Of a stretch of 64,000 nucleotides of DNA, positions 23,913-33,424 are shown in pieces. Origin of the DNA: a candidate division WOR-1 bacterium RIFOXYB2_FULL_45_9 (GTDB lineage Bacteria > Margulisbacteria > WOR-1 > O2-12-FULL-45-9 > XYB2-FULL-48-7); the NCBI GenBank assembly GCA_001771575.1, contig MEUD01000001.1, positions 832,815-896,814 on the forward strand, read 5' to 3'. A program made the translations under genes and the position numbers. The notes beneath the pieces are model-generated. The model was not told where the DNA came from, did not search any database, and worked only from the letters and a program-made list of their open reading frames with translations. Position 1 is the first letter of the stretch, and each line of letters opens with the position of its first letter.

Positions 23913-26102
23913 CTACGATTTGAAGCGGCGCATCAAGAGGGAGTTAGAAACTACTGAAACGGAGCTGAAGGCCATAGCGGCTCCGGCAACAACAGGGCTC
24001 AAGAGAAACCCATTAATAGGAAAGAGGATTCCGGCCGCGATGGGGATCCCTATAATGTTATAGATAAAAGCCCAAAATAAGTTTTGCCTGATCTTTCGCA
24101 TGGCATATTTACTTAATTTTATGGCAACTGCGACGTCTCGGAGGTCATTTCTTACCAAAATGATTGATCCGGTCTCAATCGCCACATCAGTCCCTGATCC
24201 AATGGCAATCCCCAAGTCAGCTTGAGCCAAAGCCGGAGCGTCGTTGATCCCATCGCCAACCATCGCTACTTTTTCGGTCTGTAATTCTTTGACCTTTTCC
24301 GCCTTCGCCTGCGGAAGAACCTGGGCTAAGACCTGGTCAATCCCCGCTTCTTCGGCAATAGCTTCGGCAGTCGCCTGGTTGTCACCGGTTATCATCACGA
24401 TCTTTAACCCCATTTTTTTTAAGGAGGTTACAGCCTCTTTAGCTGAACCCTTCAGTTGGTCTGATACCCCAATGGCGCCGACCAACTGACTGTTCCTGGC
24501 AATAATGACAACCGATCGCCCCTTCTCCGCCAAACTTGTGATTTTAGATGCCAATTCTCCAAGCGGGATCCCTTTTTGCTCAAATAAACTCCGATTTCCA
24601 AGCAAAATAGTCGCGCCGCCATAAACGGCCTCTACCCCTTGACCGGAAATCGAGCTAAATTGCTCCGGATCAGGAATGTTTTCCGCTTTTCTTAGGATCG
24701 CTTCCGCCAAGGGATGTTCGGACCTCTTCTCGGCAATACCGGCCAAAAAAAGAGTCTCCCTATGCCCTATTATGTCGGTCACTTCCGGCTTTCCCACGGT
24801 CAAGGTCCCGGTTTTGTCAAAAACGATCGTTTTGATCTGGGAAGCAATTTGCAGGGCAGCCGCATCCTTGATCAGGATCCCCCGCTCCGCCCCCAAACCG
24901 GTCCCAACCATCACCGCCGTCGGGGTCGCCAACCCCAGGGAACAGGGACAGGCAATAATAAGTACAGAGATAAAGATGGTCAGAGAAAAGATCAGGGTTT
25001 GTCCAAGGAGCAGCCAGACCAGCAAAGCGGCAAAGGCAACCAGAATGACCGCCGGGACAAAATAGGCAGAAATAAGATCGGCCAATTCCTGTATGGGGGC
25101 CTTGCTCCCCTGCGCTTCTTCCACCAGCCTGATCATCTGGGCGATAAAAGTCTCGTTGCCGACCTTTTCCGCTCTGAACTTAAAGGCGCCTGTTCCATTG
25201 ATAGTCGCGCCGATCACCTTGTCCCCTGGGTTTTTAACGATCGGCAGGCTCTCGCCGCTGACCATCGATTCATCGACCGCTGAACTGCCGTCGATAACAA
25301 CACCGTCAACCGGGATCTTCCCCCCCGGTTTGACAACCAAAACGTCGCCCACTATTACCTCGCTCATCGGAACTTCGCGCTCTTTTCCTTCCCTAATTAC
25401 AACCGCCGTTTTCGCCTGGAGGCCGATCAATTTTTTAATCGCCGCCGAGGTTTGCCCTTTGGCCAGCGCCTCAAAGTACTTCCCCAGCAGGATAAAGGTG
25501 ATCAGAAAGGCGGCTACTTCATAGTAAAGCCCCTCCATTCCCAACGGGATCTTCCCCAACCATTGGCCGATCGTCACTACCAAACTATATATAAACGCGG
25601 AGGCCACCCCAATAGAGACCAGGGTATCCATATTGGCGGTTCGGGTCTTGCCCAGGGCGAGTATCCCTCGTTTAAAGAAAATGGCCCCAAAGAAAAGGAT
25701 CGGCAAAACCAGAAGAAATTCAATGGTAGCCGCATACATTACAAAAAGATGAGGCAGGGGCCAACCAAATATAGAGTGAAACATAAAATAAATAAGGGGG
25801 AGACTAAACAATAGGGAACCGGAAAGGCGCCGGCGCAAGCCAGCCATTTCCTGTTCTCGGTCGACCGTCTCATCGTCTTTTTCTCTAACAACCTTAAAAC
25901 CAGTCGCTTCAACAACTTTTTCAATGGCGGCAAGGTCAGTTATAGTGCTATCGTATTCAACAATTGCTTTTTCGGAGGCAAAATTTACGTTGGCAGAAAT
26001 AACACCGGAAAAGCCGCGCAGCGCGTTTTCAACAGCTGACGCACATGAGACGCAATCCATCCCGGAGATGGAAATGATAAGCTTCCCGGACTTTTGGGGC
26101 AA
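23913..26102 (-). CDS. copA: Copper-exporting P1B-type ATPase
   Basis: 729 residues from a TTG start with AGGAGAGGG upstream. One heavy-metal-associated domain (GMDCVSCA, CxxC at about 16-20), eight predicted membrane helices, transmembrane metal site CPC in [13 protein letters not shown] (about 382), phosphorylation motif DKTGTLT (about 429), hinge [12 protein letters not shown] and the C-terminal helix motif [18 protein letters not shown] plus the MxxSS ending fit the Cu(I) subgroup. It exports copper from the cytoplasm. Next to two iron/peroxide-defence genes on the same strand. Confidence 0.93.
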   Translation of the reverse strand: MPQKSGKLIISISGMDCVSCASAVENALRGFSGVISANVNFASEKAIVEYDSTITDLAAIEKVVEATGFKVVREKDDETVDREQEMAGLRRRLSGSLLFSLPLIYFMFHSIFGWPLPHLFVMYAATIEFLLVLPILFFGAIFFKRGILALGKTRTANMDTLVSIGVASAFIYSLVVTIGQWLGKIPLGMEGLYYEVAAFLITFILLGKYFEALAKGQTSAAIKKLIGLQAKTAVVIREGKEREVPMSEVIVGDVLVVKPGGKIPVDGVVIDGSSAVDESMVSGESLPIVKNPGDKVIGATINGTGAFKFRAEKVGNETFIAQMIRLVEEAQGSKAPIQELADLISAYFVPAVILVAFAALLVWLLLGQTLIFSLTIFISVLIIACPCSLGLATPTAVMVGTGLGAERGILIKDAAALQIASQIKTIVFDKTGTLTVGKPEVTDIIGHRETLFLAGIAEKRSEHPLAEAILRKAENIPDPEQFSSISGQGVEAVYGGATILLGNRSLFEQKGIPLGELASKITSLAEKGRSVVIIARNSQLVGAIGVSDQLKGSAKEAVTSLKKMGLKIVMITGDNQATAEAIAEEAGIDQVLAQVLPQAKAEKVKELQTEKVAMVGDGINDAPALAQADLGIAIGSGTDVAIETGSIILVRNDLRDVAVAIKLSKYAMRKIRQNLFWAFIYNIIGIPIAAGILFPINGFLLSPVVAGAAMAFSSVSVVSNSLLMRRFKS

Positions 26103-26117
26103 AAAAACCCTCTCCTC

Positions 26118-26567
26118 TTATGACTTGGAAAGAATGCGGCAAATATGACCGATAGTCTCGGCGTGCTGGCGCTCCTCCCCGGCCAGTTCAAAAAAGATCT
26201 TCTTAGTCTCTTCGTCGGTCTCTTTTTCCGCGGAATGACTATAAAAAGCTTGCGCTTCATTCTCGTCTTTCAGGGCGACCTGACAAACCTCTAAGTCGCT
26301 GGCTTCACGGTCCGGGATATGCTCTTCGGTCAAAGCGGAAATGGCGGTCCCCACCGAATCAATTTCAACGGCGGTCGGCTCATGTCCGGCCAGCTTTTTA
26401 AACTTTTTTATCAGCTCGCGGCAATGTCTCTCTTCCTGCGACTTGATCTTGTTTAGGGCATCCTTCCCCTGTTGGTTGGTCACTCGTTTCGCGGCTCGGG
26501 AGTAATATTCGATCGCTTTTTTCTCGGCTTTAATGGCGATCAGCAAAGGTTTAAGTTTAGTTTCCAT
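26118..26567 (-). CDS. Ferritin-like diiron protein (rubrerythrin family, no rubredoxin)
   Basis: 149 residues from the ATG that follows the rubrerythrin stop by one base; a longer frame reads through the end of that gene and was rejected. Two ExxH-type carboxylate sets, EERHCREL (about 44-52) and EERQHAETIGH (about 131-141), plus EKKAIEYYSRAA and ENEAQAFYSHSA, give the four-helix diiron site. Likely peroxide reduction or iron handling, downstream of and coupled to rubrerythrin. Confidence 0.85.
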   Translation of the reverse strand: METKLKPLLIAIKAEKKAIEYYSRAAKRVTNQQGKDALNKIKSQEERHCRELIKKFKKLAGHEPTAVEIDSVGTAISALTEEHIPDREASDLEVCQVALKDENEAQAFYSHSAEKETDEETKKIFFELAGEERQHAETIGHICRILSKS

Positions 26568-26568
26568 A

Positions 26569-27144
26569 TTAATAATTCTCCGCCAGAAGTTCGTAGTAAG
26601 CTTTGGGATGAGCACAGGCCGGACAGAGGTCGGGAGCCTCATTCCCTTCGTGGACGTAGCCGCAGTTGCGGCAGTGCCATTTTACCGGCTGGTCTTTTTT
26701 GAAAACTTTCCCCTCTTTAACGTTTTTAAGCAAAGCCCGGTATCTCTTTTCGTGCTGTTCCTCAACTTCGGCGATCTCCTTAAAAACCGCGGCGATTTCA
26801 TCAAATCCTTCTTCCTTCGCCGTTTTTGCACAATCAACGTAGATCCTGGTCCATTCCATCTTCTCGCCTTCGGCCGCCGCCTCCAGGTTCACTGCCGTGT
26901 CCCCGATCACTCCGGCCGGATAAGCGGCGGTTATCTCAACGTCCCCGCCTTCAAGAAACTGAAAGAACCGCTTGGCATGCTCTTTTTCATTGTCGGCGGT
27001 CTCCAAAAAAATCGCCGAGATCTGCAGGTAGTTCTCTTTGACAGCCTTGGAAGCAAAGTATGTATAGCGGTTTCTCGCTTGCGACTCGCCGGCAAAAGCG
27101 GCTAATAAATTCTTCTCGGTTTTGGTCCCTTTTAAACTTTTCAT
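26569..27144 (-). CDS. rbr: Rubrerythrin
   Basis: 191 residues. Diiron four-helix domain with [16 protein letters not shown] and [10 protein letters not shown], then a C-terminal rubredoxin-like iron site with [10 protein letters not shown] and [12 protein letters not shown]. Known to reduce hydrogen peroxide in anaerobes with electrons passed through rubredoxin. An AAGGGGG site precedes the ATG. Operon with the short diiron protein; copA follows on the same strand. Confidence 0.95.
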   Translation of the reverse strand: MKSLKGTKTEKNLLAAFAGESQARNRYTYFASKAVKENYLQISAIFLETADNEKEHAKRFFQFLEGGDVEITAAYPAGVIGDTAVNLEAAAEGEKMEWTRIYVDCAKTAKEEGFDEIAAVFKEIAEVEEQHEKRYRALLKNVKEGKVFKKDQPVKWHCRNCGYVHEGNEAPDLCPACAHPKAYYELLAENY

Positions 27145-27228
27145 GAATTATCCCCCTTAGATAGTGGTATTTTACTATAATTTCGGCAAATTGAAAAGTG
27201 CGCCGGCTGCTCTAGGCAGTCTGGGCGA

Positions 27229-27765
27229 TCATGGCTGGAACAAAGTATCGGGGAGGAACCTAACCGATCGCACACCCGGAAACTGCCTGGCGGTCTTTTC
27301 GATCTGGTCCGCCAGCAATTCAACCCGGGACGCCCCACCTGTCGTAAAACCCGGAATATCCGTAAACTCCAAGGTCAAAGTTCCTTTATCCAGGTCGGCC
27401 CTGATCAGCTTAAAGCCGGGATGCGGAAATTCTGTCGCAAAACCGGCGTTCTTTTCCTCGTCGGTAAGCTCCCCATTGATCAGCATTTGGATCGCCGCCC
27501 GGAGGGGGGCCTTGCTCTCCGGGATTATCCTCTCCACCGGCAGGATAGAGGCCGATCTTTCATTGTAAAAATAAAGCTTGATCTTGGTCCCTGATGTTTG
27601 GTCGGCGATTGCCGGCCTCTGATCGGCGGCCTGCTTTTCAGTCAGCTCACCAAGGGCCCAAAAACCGAACAAGACGATCAGGATAAAAAGTAAAAAAGCG
27701 GCGCTCCACCATAACCATCGCCAATCGAGCCGTTTTGTCCTTTTTTTTGCTTTTTTAATTTTCAC
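27229..27765 (-). CDS. GerMN-domain membrane-anchored protein
   Basis: 178 residues from a GTG chosen because a TATAAT box lies 10 bases before it; an upstream TTG would place that box inside the coding part. A basic cytoplasmic start (KIKKAKKRTKRLDWR), one membrane helix (about 20-40), then a GerMN domain (KIKLYFYNERSASILPVERIIP, AIQMLINGELTDEE, LTLEFTDIPGFTTGG). GerMN occurs in spore germination protein GerM and in lipoprotein LpqB, but is widespread in non-spore-formers; no sporulation gene is seen here, so I infer an envelope role. Confidence 0.82.
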   Translation of the reverse strand: MKIKKAKKRTKRLDWRWLWWSAAFLLFILIVLFGFWALGELTEKQAADQRPAIADQTSGTKIKLYFYNERSASILPVERIIPESKAPLRAAIQMLINGELTDEEKNAGFATEFPHPGFKLIRADLDKGTLTLEFTDIPGFTTGGASRVELLADQIEKTARQFPGVRSVRFLPDTLFQP

Positions 27766-27775
27766 AAACTGGCTG

Positions 27776-27781
27776 ATTATA
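27776..27781 (-). promoter_or_regulatory. -10 box of the GerMN gene
   Basis: TATAAT on the minus strand, 10 bases before the GTG start codon. Supports the GTG over the upstream TTG. Confidence 0.45.
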
Positions 27782-27834
27782 CCTGAAGAAAAGAGGAGAG
27801 ACAATAAGGATATTTTTCCGGAAAAATAACGGTT

Positions 27835-28434
27835 TTATCGGCGGCTGACCCGCCAGATCAGTGCCAGCGCCCAGATCAATCCGGCCGCCAGAAAAAGATC
27901 AGCCAGGCCAAAAAGAAATTTCTCCAAAAACTGGCTCCCAAAAAACAACCGCTCGTTCATCCCTTCCATCGGAAAGATCGGATCGGAGCCAAAAAAGACC
28001 ACGTACGCGATCCCTTTATATATCAACAGTGCGGACGCCGCGAGCGCGCCGGTAAAATAAACCAGACAGCTCCGGCGAAGAGAACGCACTTCCCCGTCGA
28101 CCAGTTCCCGCCGATAGGTCCGGACAAAAAAAGCAAGCAGGGCCGGAACGATGGCCCCTAAAATAAAAAAGAGGAGATAGGCGGTCCTTAAAGGGAGCGC
28201 GGCCAATTGTTGATAGTCGAGCGGAACGGCGCGAAGCGTAAAGTCGATCAGCCATTCGGAAGTCAGGGTAAATATTAAAGCCGCCAGAATAAAAACAACT
28301 GAAGCCCCGACCAAAGAAGAGACCAGATCATCGGCGGTAGTCCGCCTGAAAATACTCTCCTGCTTGACGATAAAACTGCTGGCCGGACGGCGTCTCATAA
28401 CGCAAGGATAAATCATCGGCGGCGGGCCTGTCAA
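27835..28434 (-). CDS. Membrane protein of unknown function, four helices
   Basis: Up to 199 residues; the start is unsure because TTG 28434, ATG 28416 and ATG 28398 all lack a Shine-Dalgarno. Four predicted membrane helices (about 38-62, 84-108, 128-150, 172-195) with basic loops (RRRPASS at the start, VSRR at the end). Not recognised as a named family. It begins 4 bases after the uppP stop and so probably belongs to the secD-secF-uppP transcript. Confidence 0.7.
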   Translation of the reverse strand: MTGPPPMIYPCVMRRRPASSFIVKQESIFRRTTADDLVSSLVGASVVFILAALIFTLTSEWLIDFTLRAVPLDYQQLAALPLRTAYLLFFILGAIVPALLAFFVRTYRRELVDGEVRSLRRSCLVYFTGALAASALLIYKGIAYVVFFGSDPIFPMEGMNERLFFGSQFLEKFLFGLADLFLAAGLIWALALIWRVSRR

Positions 28435-28438
28435 GGAG

Positions 28439-29194
28439 TTATTGAATAAAAATAATGACCAGCAAGCCCAGAGCGAAACAATAGTAAGCGAAAGCCCGGA
28501 TCGAAGTCTTTTGGACCAGGGTCATAAAAAACTTGATCGCCAGAAGGCCCGAAAATAAAGCGGCCAGAAACCCGATGACCAGCGGGCCCGCACCTATCCC
28601 GATCGTTCCGGCTTTCACGATCGCCTTTGACTGCAGGAGCCCGGCTCCCAATATCGCCGGGATAGCCAGCAGAAAAGAAAACCTGGCGGCCGCCTGCCGC
28701 TCAAAATCGCGGCCAAGAGTGGCCGAGATCGTCGTCCCTGACCGGGAAATCCCCGGCACGATCGCCACTCCCTGGGCGATCCCGATAATAATGGCGTCAA
28801 TCCAATTTAGAGCAGTGATCTTCCGCCGGCCATGGCCGATCCATTCCCCCAATAAAATAAAAAGTCCGGTCACCAGCAGAAAAAAACCGACCATTCTCGC
28901 CGAGCTAAAAAGGCTCTCAAAAAAATCCTTGCCGGTAAACCCGATCGCTCCCGTTATCGCGGTCGCGAGAAGGAGCATCCCCAATAGATGCCGGTTTTCT
29001 TTTTTCAAGAGATTCCAGAGGTCGCTCCAGAAGTAGATGATAAGCGCCAGCGCGGTCGCGAGGTGGACAACGGTATCAAAGGCAATATTCTCTCCTACCC
29101 CCAACACCGACTGAAAGATTACCAGATGTCCGGAAGAAGAGACAGGCAGAAATTCAGTCAGCCCCTGGATGATCCCCAGAAAAAAATAGTTCAT
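28439..29194 (-). CDS. uppP: Undecaprenyl-diphosphatase (BacA type)
   Basis: 251 residues, multi-pass. The two signature stretches GLTEFLPVSSSGHLVI (about 11-26) and VPGISRSGTTISATLGR (about 147-163) hold the catalytic Glu/Ser/His and Arg. It regenerates undecaprenyl phosphate for wall and envelope glycan synthesis. The ATG overlaps the secF stop by 4 bases. Confidence 0.95.
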   Translation of the reverse strand: MNYFFLGIIQGLTEFLPVSSSGHLVIFQSVLGVGENIAFDTVVHLATALALIIYFWSDLWNLLKKENRHLLGMLLLATAITGAIGFTGKDFFESLFSSARMVGFFLLVTGLFILLGEWIGHGRRKITALNWIDAIIIGIAQGVAIVPGISRSGTTISATLGRDFERQAAARFSFLLAIPAILGAGLLQSKAIVKAGTIGIGAGPLVIGFLAALFSGLLAIKFFMTLVQKTSIRAFAYYCFALGLLVIIFIQ

Positions 29195-30069
29195 TTCCTC
29201 GATTCATTCTGGTGCCAGAGGGCCAGGAGCGGCGGGGCGACAAAGATGGACGAATACGCCCCGATCGCAAACCCGACCAGGAGGGTCAGGGAGAATTCGC
29301 GCAACGGCTCTCCGCCAAAGATCAAAAGACAAGATACCATAAACAGGACGGTCAACACCGTATTGATCGAACGGGCCATTGTCTCCCAGATGGAAATATT
29401 GACCACTTCATTGAATTTCTTCTTGGCAAGGCTCGGTTTTTTCAGGTTCTCGCGAATCCGGTCAAAAATGACGATCGTGTCGTTGATCGAATACCCCATA
29501 ATAGTCAGGATCGCCGCGACAAAAGTAACGTCCACCTGCCGCCAGAACAAAGCAATAATACCGGTAGTAATGATCGCGTCATGATATAAAGCGATCAGTG
29601 CCGCCATAGCGTATTTGAACTCAAATCGGAACGAAACGTAAATAATAATGCCGATCGACGCCAGGATCAAGGCCCAGATGGCTTGATTCCCCAGCTCCCG
29701 GCCGACCGTCGGGCCAATGACATCGGCTTCCAATATTTCGGTCTGGCTGATCTTTGAATTAAAATCGCCTAGCAATCTGGTCCGAACATCGTTATCCAGC
29801 GGCTTGGTCCTGATCAAGATATCGTTCTCTCCGGCTTTCTGGATGACGCTCTCCCCCAACCCATAGCCGTCTAAAACCCGGCGGACGTCGCCGACCGAGA
29901 CCGTTTTGGCGAAGCGGAGATTGAGCATCGTCCCGCCGGTAAAGTCGATCCCGAAGTTGAGCGGTTTGGCGTGGACCATAAAATTAAACAGGAGAACGGC
30001 GATCGCCAAAACAACCAGCGAACCGGACAAGGTCAGCCATAAACGTGTTTTTTTGATTACATCAAACAT
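29191..30069 (-). CDS. secF: Protein translocase subunit SecF
   Basis: 292 residues with six predicted helices. FGIDFTGGTMLNLRF after helix I and YSINDTIVIFDRIRENL in helices IV-V are SecF hallmarks. With SecD it uses the proton or sodium gradient to pull secreted proteins across the inner membrane. It starts 7 bases after the secD stop. Confidence 0.96.
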   Translation of the reverse strand: MFDVIKKTRLWLTLSGSLVVLAIAVLLFNFMVHAKPLNFGIDFTGGTMLNLRFAKTVSVGDVRRVLDGYGLGESVIQKAGENDILIRTKPLDNDVRTRLLGDFNSKISQTEILEADVIGPTVGRELGNQAIWALILASIGIIIYVSFRFEFKYAMAALIALYHDAIITTGIIALFWRQVDVTFVAAILTIMGYSINDTIVIFDRIRENLKKPSLAKKKFNEVVNISIWETMARSINTVLTVLFMVSCLLIFGGEPLREFSLTLLVGFAIGAYSSIFVAPPLLALWHQNESRK

Positions 30070-30076
30070 AACATCC

Positions 30077-31411
30077 TCATTTGTAAAGCATTTTTGATTT
30101 TGGATCGGTCACGATCTTAGCGTCAACCAACAGATTGAGCATCATCCGGGTCAAGGTCAGCGCGGTAAACATAGAGATCACGATACCGATCGCCAGGGTG
30201 ACGGCAAATCCGCGGATCGTCCCGGTCCCGACAAAAAAGAGGGTCAGAGCTCCGATAATGGTAGTGACGTTGGAATCAAGGATCGCCGAAAAAGCCCGGT
30301 CAAAAGAAGCGGAAAAAGAGGCTTTCACCGTTTTGCCGAGACGGAGCTCTTCTTTTAACCGCTCAAAAATAATAACGTTGGCGTCAACCGCCATGCCGAT
30401 CGACAATAAAAATCCGGCAATGCCGGGCAAGGTCAGGGTCGTATGAAAAAGGGCCAGGACCGCCAAAGTCAAAGGAACATATATTCCAAGCGACAGGATC
30501 GCAATAAAGCCGGGAAGACGATAATAAACGATCATGAATATAATGATAAAAACAAAGCCCAATATTCCGGCGATCGTGCTCCGATCGATCGAATCCTTAC
30601 CTAACGATGGACCAACGATCCTGGTCTCAACCATTTTTACCGGGATCGGCAGGGAACCGGCCTTGAGCTTGATCACCATGTCCCGGACGTCTTCCGCCTT
30701 AAAACTTCCGGAGATCTGGGCCCGGCCGGAAGGGATCGGTTCGCGGACATTGGGAGCGGAAATGATCCGTTTGTCCAGAATGATCGCCAGCGGTTTATTG
30801 ACCGATCGGCCGGTGACTTCGGCAAAGATCTGCGCCCCTTTGTCATTAAACTCAATGTCCACCACCGGGTTGCCGTACTGGTCAAAACTGGGGAACGCAC
30901 CTTTGAGGTCGGCCCCGGTCAAGACGGTCTTTTTTAAAACGATCGGCCGTTCGCTCTCAACCCGGCCATCACGCATATCCTTGACCGAATCGATCCTGGC
31001 GTCCGCGCCGTAAAATTCCTTAACTTTTTCCGGAGAGGCGCCGCGGGCGTCTCCCGGAAGCCACTCCGCTTCGACAAATTCAAGCAGAGCGGTATCCCCG
31101 ATCAGGGCGATCGCCCTTTCCGGGTCTTTGATCCCGGGGAGTTCGACAATAACCTGGTTTACCCCTTTGCGTTGAATGGTCGGCTCACTTACCCCCAACC
31201 CATCGATCCGGTTGCGAATGACCGCCGCCACCCCGGCCATGGAGTCATCGCTGACCTTTACCTTCTCGGTATCCTCCCCTTCGTATACCAGGCGGGTCCC
31301 GCCCTGAAGGTCGAGGCCAAGGTTGATTGGAAATTTAATTAATACAAAAACGGAGGCGACAAAAATGCCCAAAATCAATAAGATCCGCAGTTGGTTGATA
31401 TTTTTTGACAT
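30077..31411 (-). CDS. secD: Protein translocase subunit SecD
   Basis: 444 residues, six helices. LGLDLQGGTRLVYE follows helix I; the large periplasmic P1 region covers about 40-265; GMAVDANVIIFERLKEEL and ALTLFFVGTGTIRGFAVTLAIGI mark the RND-like membrane half. First gene of secD-secF-uppP. A TTGATA/TATATT promoter lies directly before the ATG, with no Shine-Dalgarno. Confidence 0.96.
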   Translation of the reverse strand: MSKNINQLRILLILGIFVASVFVLIKFPINLGLDLQGGTRLVYEGEDTEKVKVSDDSMAGVAAVIRNRIDGLGVSEPTIQRKGVNQVIVELPGIKDPERAIALIGDTALLEFVEAEWLPGDARGASPEKVKEFYGADARIDSVKDMRDGRVESERPIVLKKTVLTGADLKGAFPSFDQYGNPVVDIEFNDKGAQIFAEVTGRSVNKPLAIILDKRIISAPNVREPIPSGRAQISGSFKAEDVRDMVIKLKAGSLPIPVKMVETRIVGPSLGKDSIDRSTIAGILGFVFIIIFMIVYYRLPGFIAILSLGIYVPLTLAVLALFHTTLTLPGIAGFLLSIGMAVDANVIIFERLKEELRLGKTVKASFSASFDRAFSAILDSNVTTIIGALTLFFVGTGTIRGFAVTLAIGIVISMFTALTLTRMMLNLLVDAKIVTDPKSKMLYK

Positions 31412-31419
31412 CGGTTGTT

Positions 31420-31449
31420 AATATAACACAGACTGACAATGACTATCAA
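31420..31449 (-). promoter_or_regulatory. Promoter of secDF-uppP, leaderless
   Basis: Minus strand: TTGATA, 18-base spacer, TATATT. The -10 ends 8 bases before the secD ATG. Confidence 0.5.
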
Positions 31450-31473
31450 GAGGAAACCTTACTAAAGTTTTTT

Positions 31474-31511
31474 CCGCCCCTCTCCCTCTGGGAGAGGGGT
31501 TGGGGTGAGGG
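31474..31511. repeat. REP-like hairpin element between two genes
   Basis: CCCCTCTC and GAGAGGGG arms enclose a short loop, followed by GGTTGGGGTGAGGG. Its reverse complement matches the element inside lpd at 61688-61723 almost base for base through CTCACCCC, CCCCTCTC and GAGAGGGGCG. It lies downstream of an MBL gene end and upstream of secD. Confidence 0.7.
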
Positions 31512-31513
31512 TA

Positions 31514-32272
31514 TTATAAAGAAAAAGTCATCCTATCAGTAGCGGCAATCACTTTCGTTTTAAGCTCCTGGCTTAAGTGTTCGGCAATTAACCACGGTTT
31601 AGCCGCGAGCATTTGCTTGCCAAAATGAGTCATGATCGTCACCCGGGGTTTGATCCCCTGCACCAACTTCTTCAGGTCATCAACACAGAGATGTTCCAGG
31701 TGCGATGGCTCCTGGCGCAACACGCTCACTACTAAAATATCGGAACTTTTATAAGCTTTGACCAGTCCGGGGAAAAACCTGGTATCGGCAATATAAGAAA
31801 TGGTCGTCTTCTTCCCTTTGAACCTAAATCCATAAGTCTCCGTATTATGATGAAAATGCTCAACCGGGGTGGTAAAAGATAAACTTCCAACCTTATACTT
31901 GGCTTTAGCTTTGATAATCTCCAGTCGTTCCGGGTATTGGCGAACGTATTTTAAGATCACTGGATCGCCAACCAGCGCTTCTTTTGGGGCAAAGACCGCC
32001 CCCCGTTTTTTAAAGGTCCCTTCAGTCATCGCCTCGATCATGGCGTTAACATCGCCGGAATGATCAAGGTGCTTATGGGAGAGAAGGATCCCGTCCAGAG
32101 TGGTCGGGTCAAGTTTAGGCCGGGAAGCCAGGGCTTTAACTAAAGCTCCCGGTCCAGGATCGATCGATAAGTTCGTCCCGTCAAGCGAAAGCCAGATGCC
32201 ACCGGAAGCACGCAGTTGTTTGGAGACCACCACCCTGGCCCCGGCGGTCCCAAGAAATTTGATAAAGTCCAA
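31514..32272 (-). CDS. Metallo-beta-lactamase-fold hydrolase
   Basis: 252 residues. The dinuclear metal motif LSHKHLDHSGD (about 64-74) is intact, followed by ADTRFF and TIMTHFGKQM, which supply later ligands. The fold resembles RNase Z or phosphonate-cleavage-type MBL proteins, but the diagnostic segments of those are not clear, so the substrate is open. It starts 3 bases after the exchanger stop, in the same direction. Confidence 0.82.
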   Translation of the reverse strand: MDFIKFLGTAGARVVVSKQLRASGGIWLSLDGTNLSIDPGPGALVKALASRPKLDPTTLDGILLSHKHLDHSGDVNAMIEAMTEGTFKKRGAVFAPKEALVGDPVILKYVRQYPERLEIIKAKAKYKVGSLSFTTPVEHFHHNTETYGFRFKGKKTTISYIADTRFFPGLVKAYKSSDILVVSVLRQEPSHLEHLCVDDLKKLVQGIKPRVTIMTHFGKQMLAAKPWLIAEHLSQELKTKVIAATDRMTFSL

Positions 32273-32275
32273 CTT

Positions 32276-33238
32276 TTATCCCCTTTGGATCAAATAAAGG
32301 ATGTAAATAATGTAAAGAAAAATGAAAGCCCCCCCCTGCCAGCGCTGGAGCATATGTTTTTTGCCGATAAACATCGCCGCAAACAAGATCAAGGTAACGG
32401 CCAAACAAAATAAAATATCAATGTAGGCCGCATCCCCTATCGGAATTGGTTTAATAACGCAAGTAACACCCAGTATGTAAAATATGTTAAATATATTTGA
32501 ACCAACGACGTTGCCGATAGCGATATCCGACTCGCCTTTTAGCGCGGCGATCACCGAGGTCGCCATTTCCGGAAGCGATGTTCCCACCGCCACTATAGTC
32601 AATCCGATCAAAATCTCTGACAATCCGGCTAATTTCGCCAGGATAATCGCCTGACTAACCAGCAATTGGCCGCCAAAAAATAAAAACAATAATCCTCCCA
32701 AAATCAACAAAAAAGCAATGGGAGTGGAATATGTCTTGATCTCTTCCGCGGGTTCTTCAACATTTTTCCTGCGAAACATGTCAAAAGCGTAATACATAAA
32801 AACCGCGAAGAAGCCAAGCAGAACTAGGCCATCGATCCTGGTCAAAACATTCTCCCAGTTCCGGTCAAACAACTTATCGCTAGCCAGGACAAAAAGAGCG
32901 ACTACCGCTAAGATCGCGAACGGGATCTCTTTCCAGGTGGTATTTCTGCGGACCTTCAGGTCAACAATTAGAGTGGAAACCCCCAAAATCAAAAGAATGT
33001 TGGCGATATTACTGCCGATGATATTTCCCACCGCGATATCAGTGGTCCCTTTAAACGCGGATATAAGGTTAACGATCAGTTCGGGGGCGGAGGTCCCAAA
33101 AGCGACAATGGTCAAACCAATGACTATCGGCTGGATCCCGGCCCGCTTGGAGACGGAGGAGGCCCCTCTTACCAGCGCCTCCGCTCCGGCGATAAGAACC
33201 ACCAGACCGATAATAAGATAAATAATAGCTAAGATCAT
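32276..33238 (-). CDS. Calcium/sodium antiporter (YrbG/CaxA type)
   Basis: About 320 residues from the ATG at 33238; a longer frame runs into the tRNA and was not used. Two inverted repeats each hold the ion-binding alpha motif: [17 protein letters not shown] (about 44-60) and [17 protein letters not shown] (about 210-226). About ten membrane helices. Exchanges calcium for sodium or protons across the inner membrane. Confidence 0.93.
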   Translation of the reverse strand: MILAIIYLIIGLVVLIAGAEALVRGASSVSKRAGIQPIVIGLTIVAFGTSAPELIVNLISAFKGTTDIAVGNIIGSNIANILLILGVSTLIVDLKVRRNTTWKEIPFAILAVVALFVLASDKLFDRNWENVLTRIDGLVLLGFFAVFMYYAFDMFRRKNVEEPAEEIKTYSTPIAFLLILGGLLFLFFGGQLLVSQAIILAKLAGLSEILIGLTIVAVGTSLPEMATSVIAALKGESDIAIGNVVGSNIFNIFYILGVTCVIKPIPIGDAAYIDILFCLAVTLILFAAMFIGKKHMLQRWQGGAFIFLYIIYILYLIQRG

Positions 33239-33256
33239 TTTGTCGTATCGTAAAAA

Positions 33257-33330
33257 TGGGCCCGGCGAGATTCGAACTCGCAACCTTCGCCTTCGGAGGG
33301 CGACACGCTATCCAGTTACGCCACGGGCCC
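33257..33330 (-). tRNA. tRNA-Arg(CCG)
   Basis: 74 nucleotides: acceptor GGGCCCG/CGGGCCC, anticodon stem TCGCC/GGCGA with loop CTCCGAA giving CCG, T-arm GCGAG-TTCGAAT-CTCGC, discriminator A, no encoded CCA. Its 5' half and the flanking bases recur at 36542-36642. Confidence 0.93.
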
Positions 33331-33376
33331 ATATTTTATTTATTTTAGCACAATTATCGCTTTTCGACCCTGGTCG
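33286..33376. repeat. Left direct repeat: tRNA-Arg 5' half plus C39 peptidase tail
   Basis: Bases 33286-33307 and 33316-33333 (inside and just past tRNA-Arg) and 33342-33376 match 36542-36642 in the same orientation. Bases 33340-33375 on the minus strand still read DQGRKAIIVLK and stop, against DQGRKAIIVVK and stop at the end of the intact C39 peptidase. The unit therefore once joined a C39 gene end to the tRNA. Confidence 0.75.
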
Positions 33377-33424
33377 CCAAGCAACCCGCGGTAAAATTTC
33401 GATCATTATTGTTTAAGCTCGATC

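Noticed and set aside
27229-27804. GerMN protein taken as evidence for sporulation
   Set aside because: GerMN domains are common outside spore-formers, and no other sporulation gene appears here.
32329-32336. C-run near the end of the exchanger gene as a phase-variable site
   Set aside because: The run is shorter (7-8), sits in the last codons of the gene and has no promoter or frame switch linked to it.
33239-33283. N-terminal extension of the Na/Ca exchanger ([10 protein letters not shown]...)
   Set aside because: These codons are the tRNA-Arg T-arm and acceptor read in frame; the ATG at 33238 starts the real protein.
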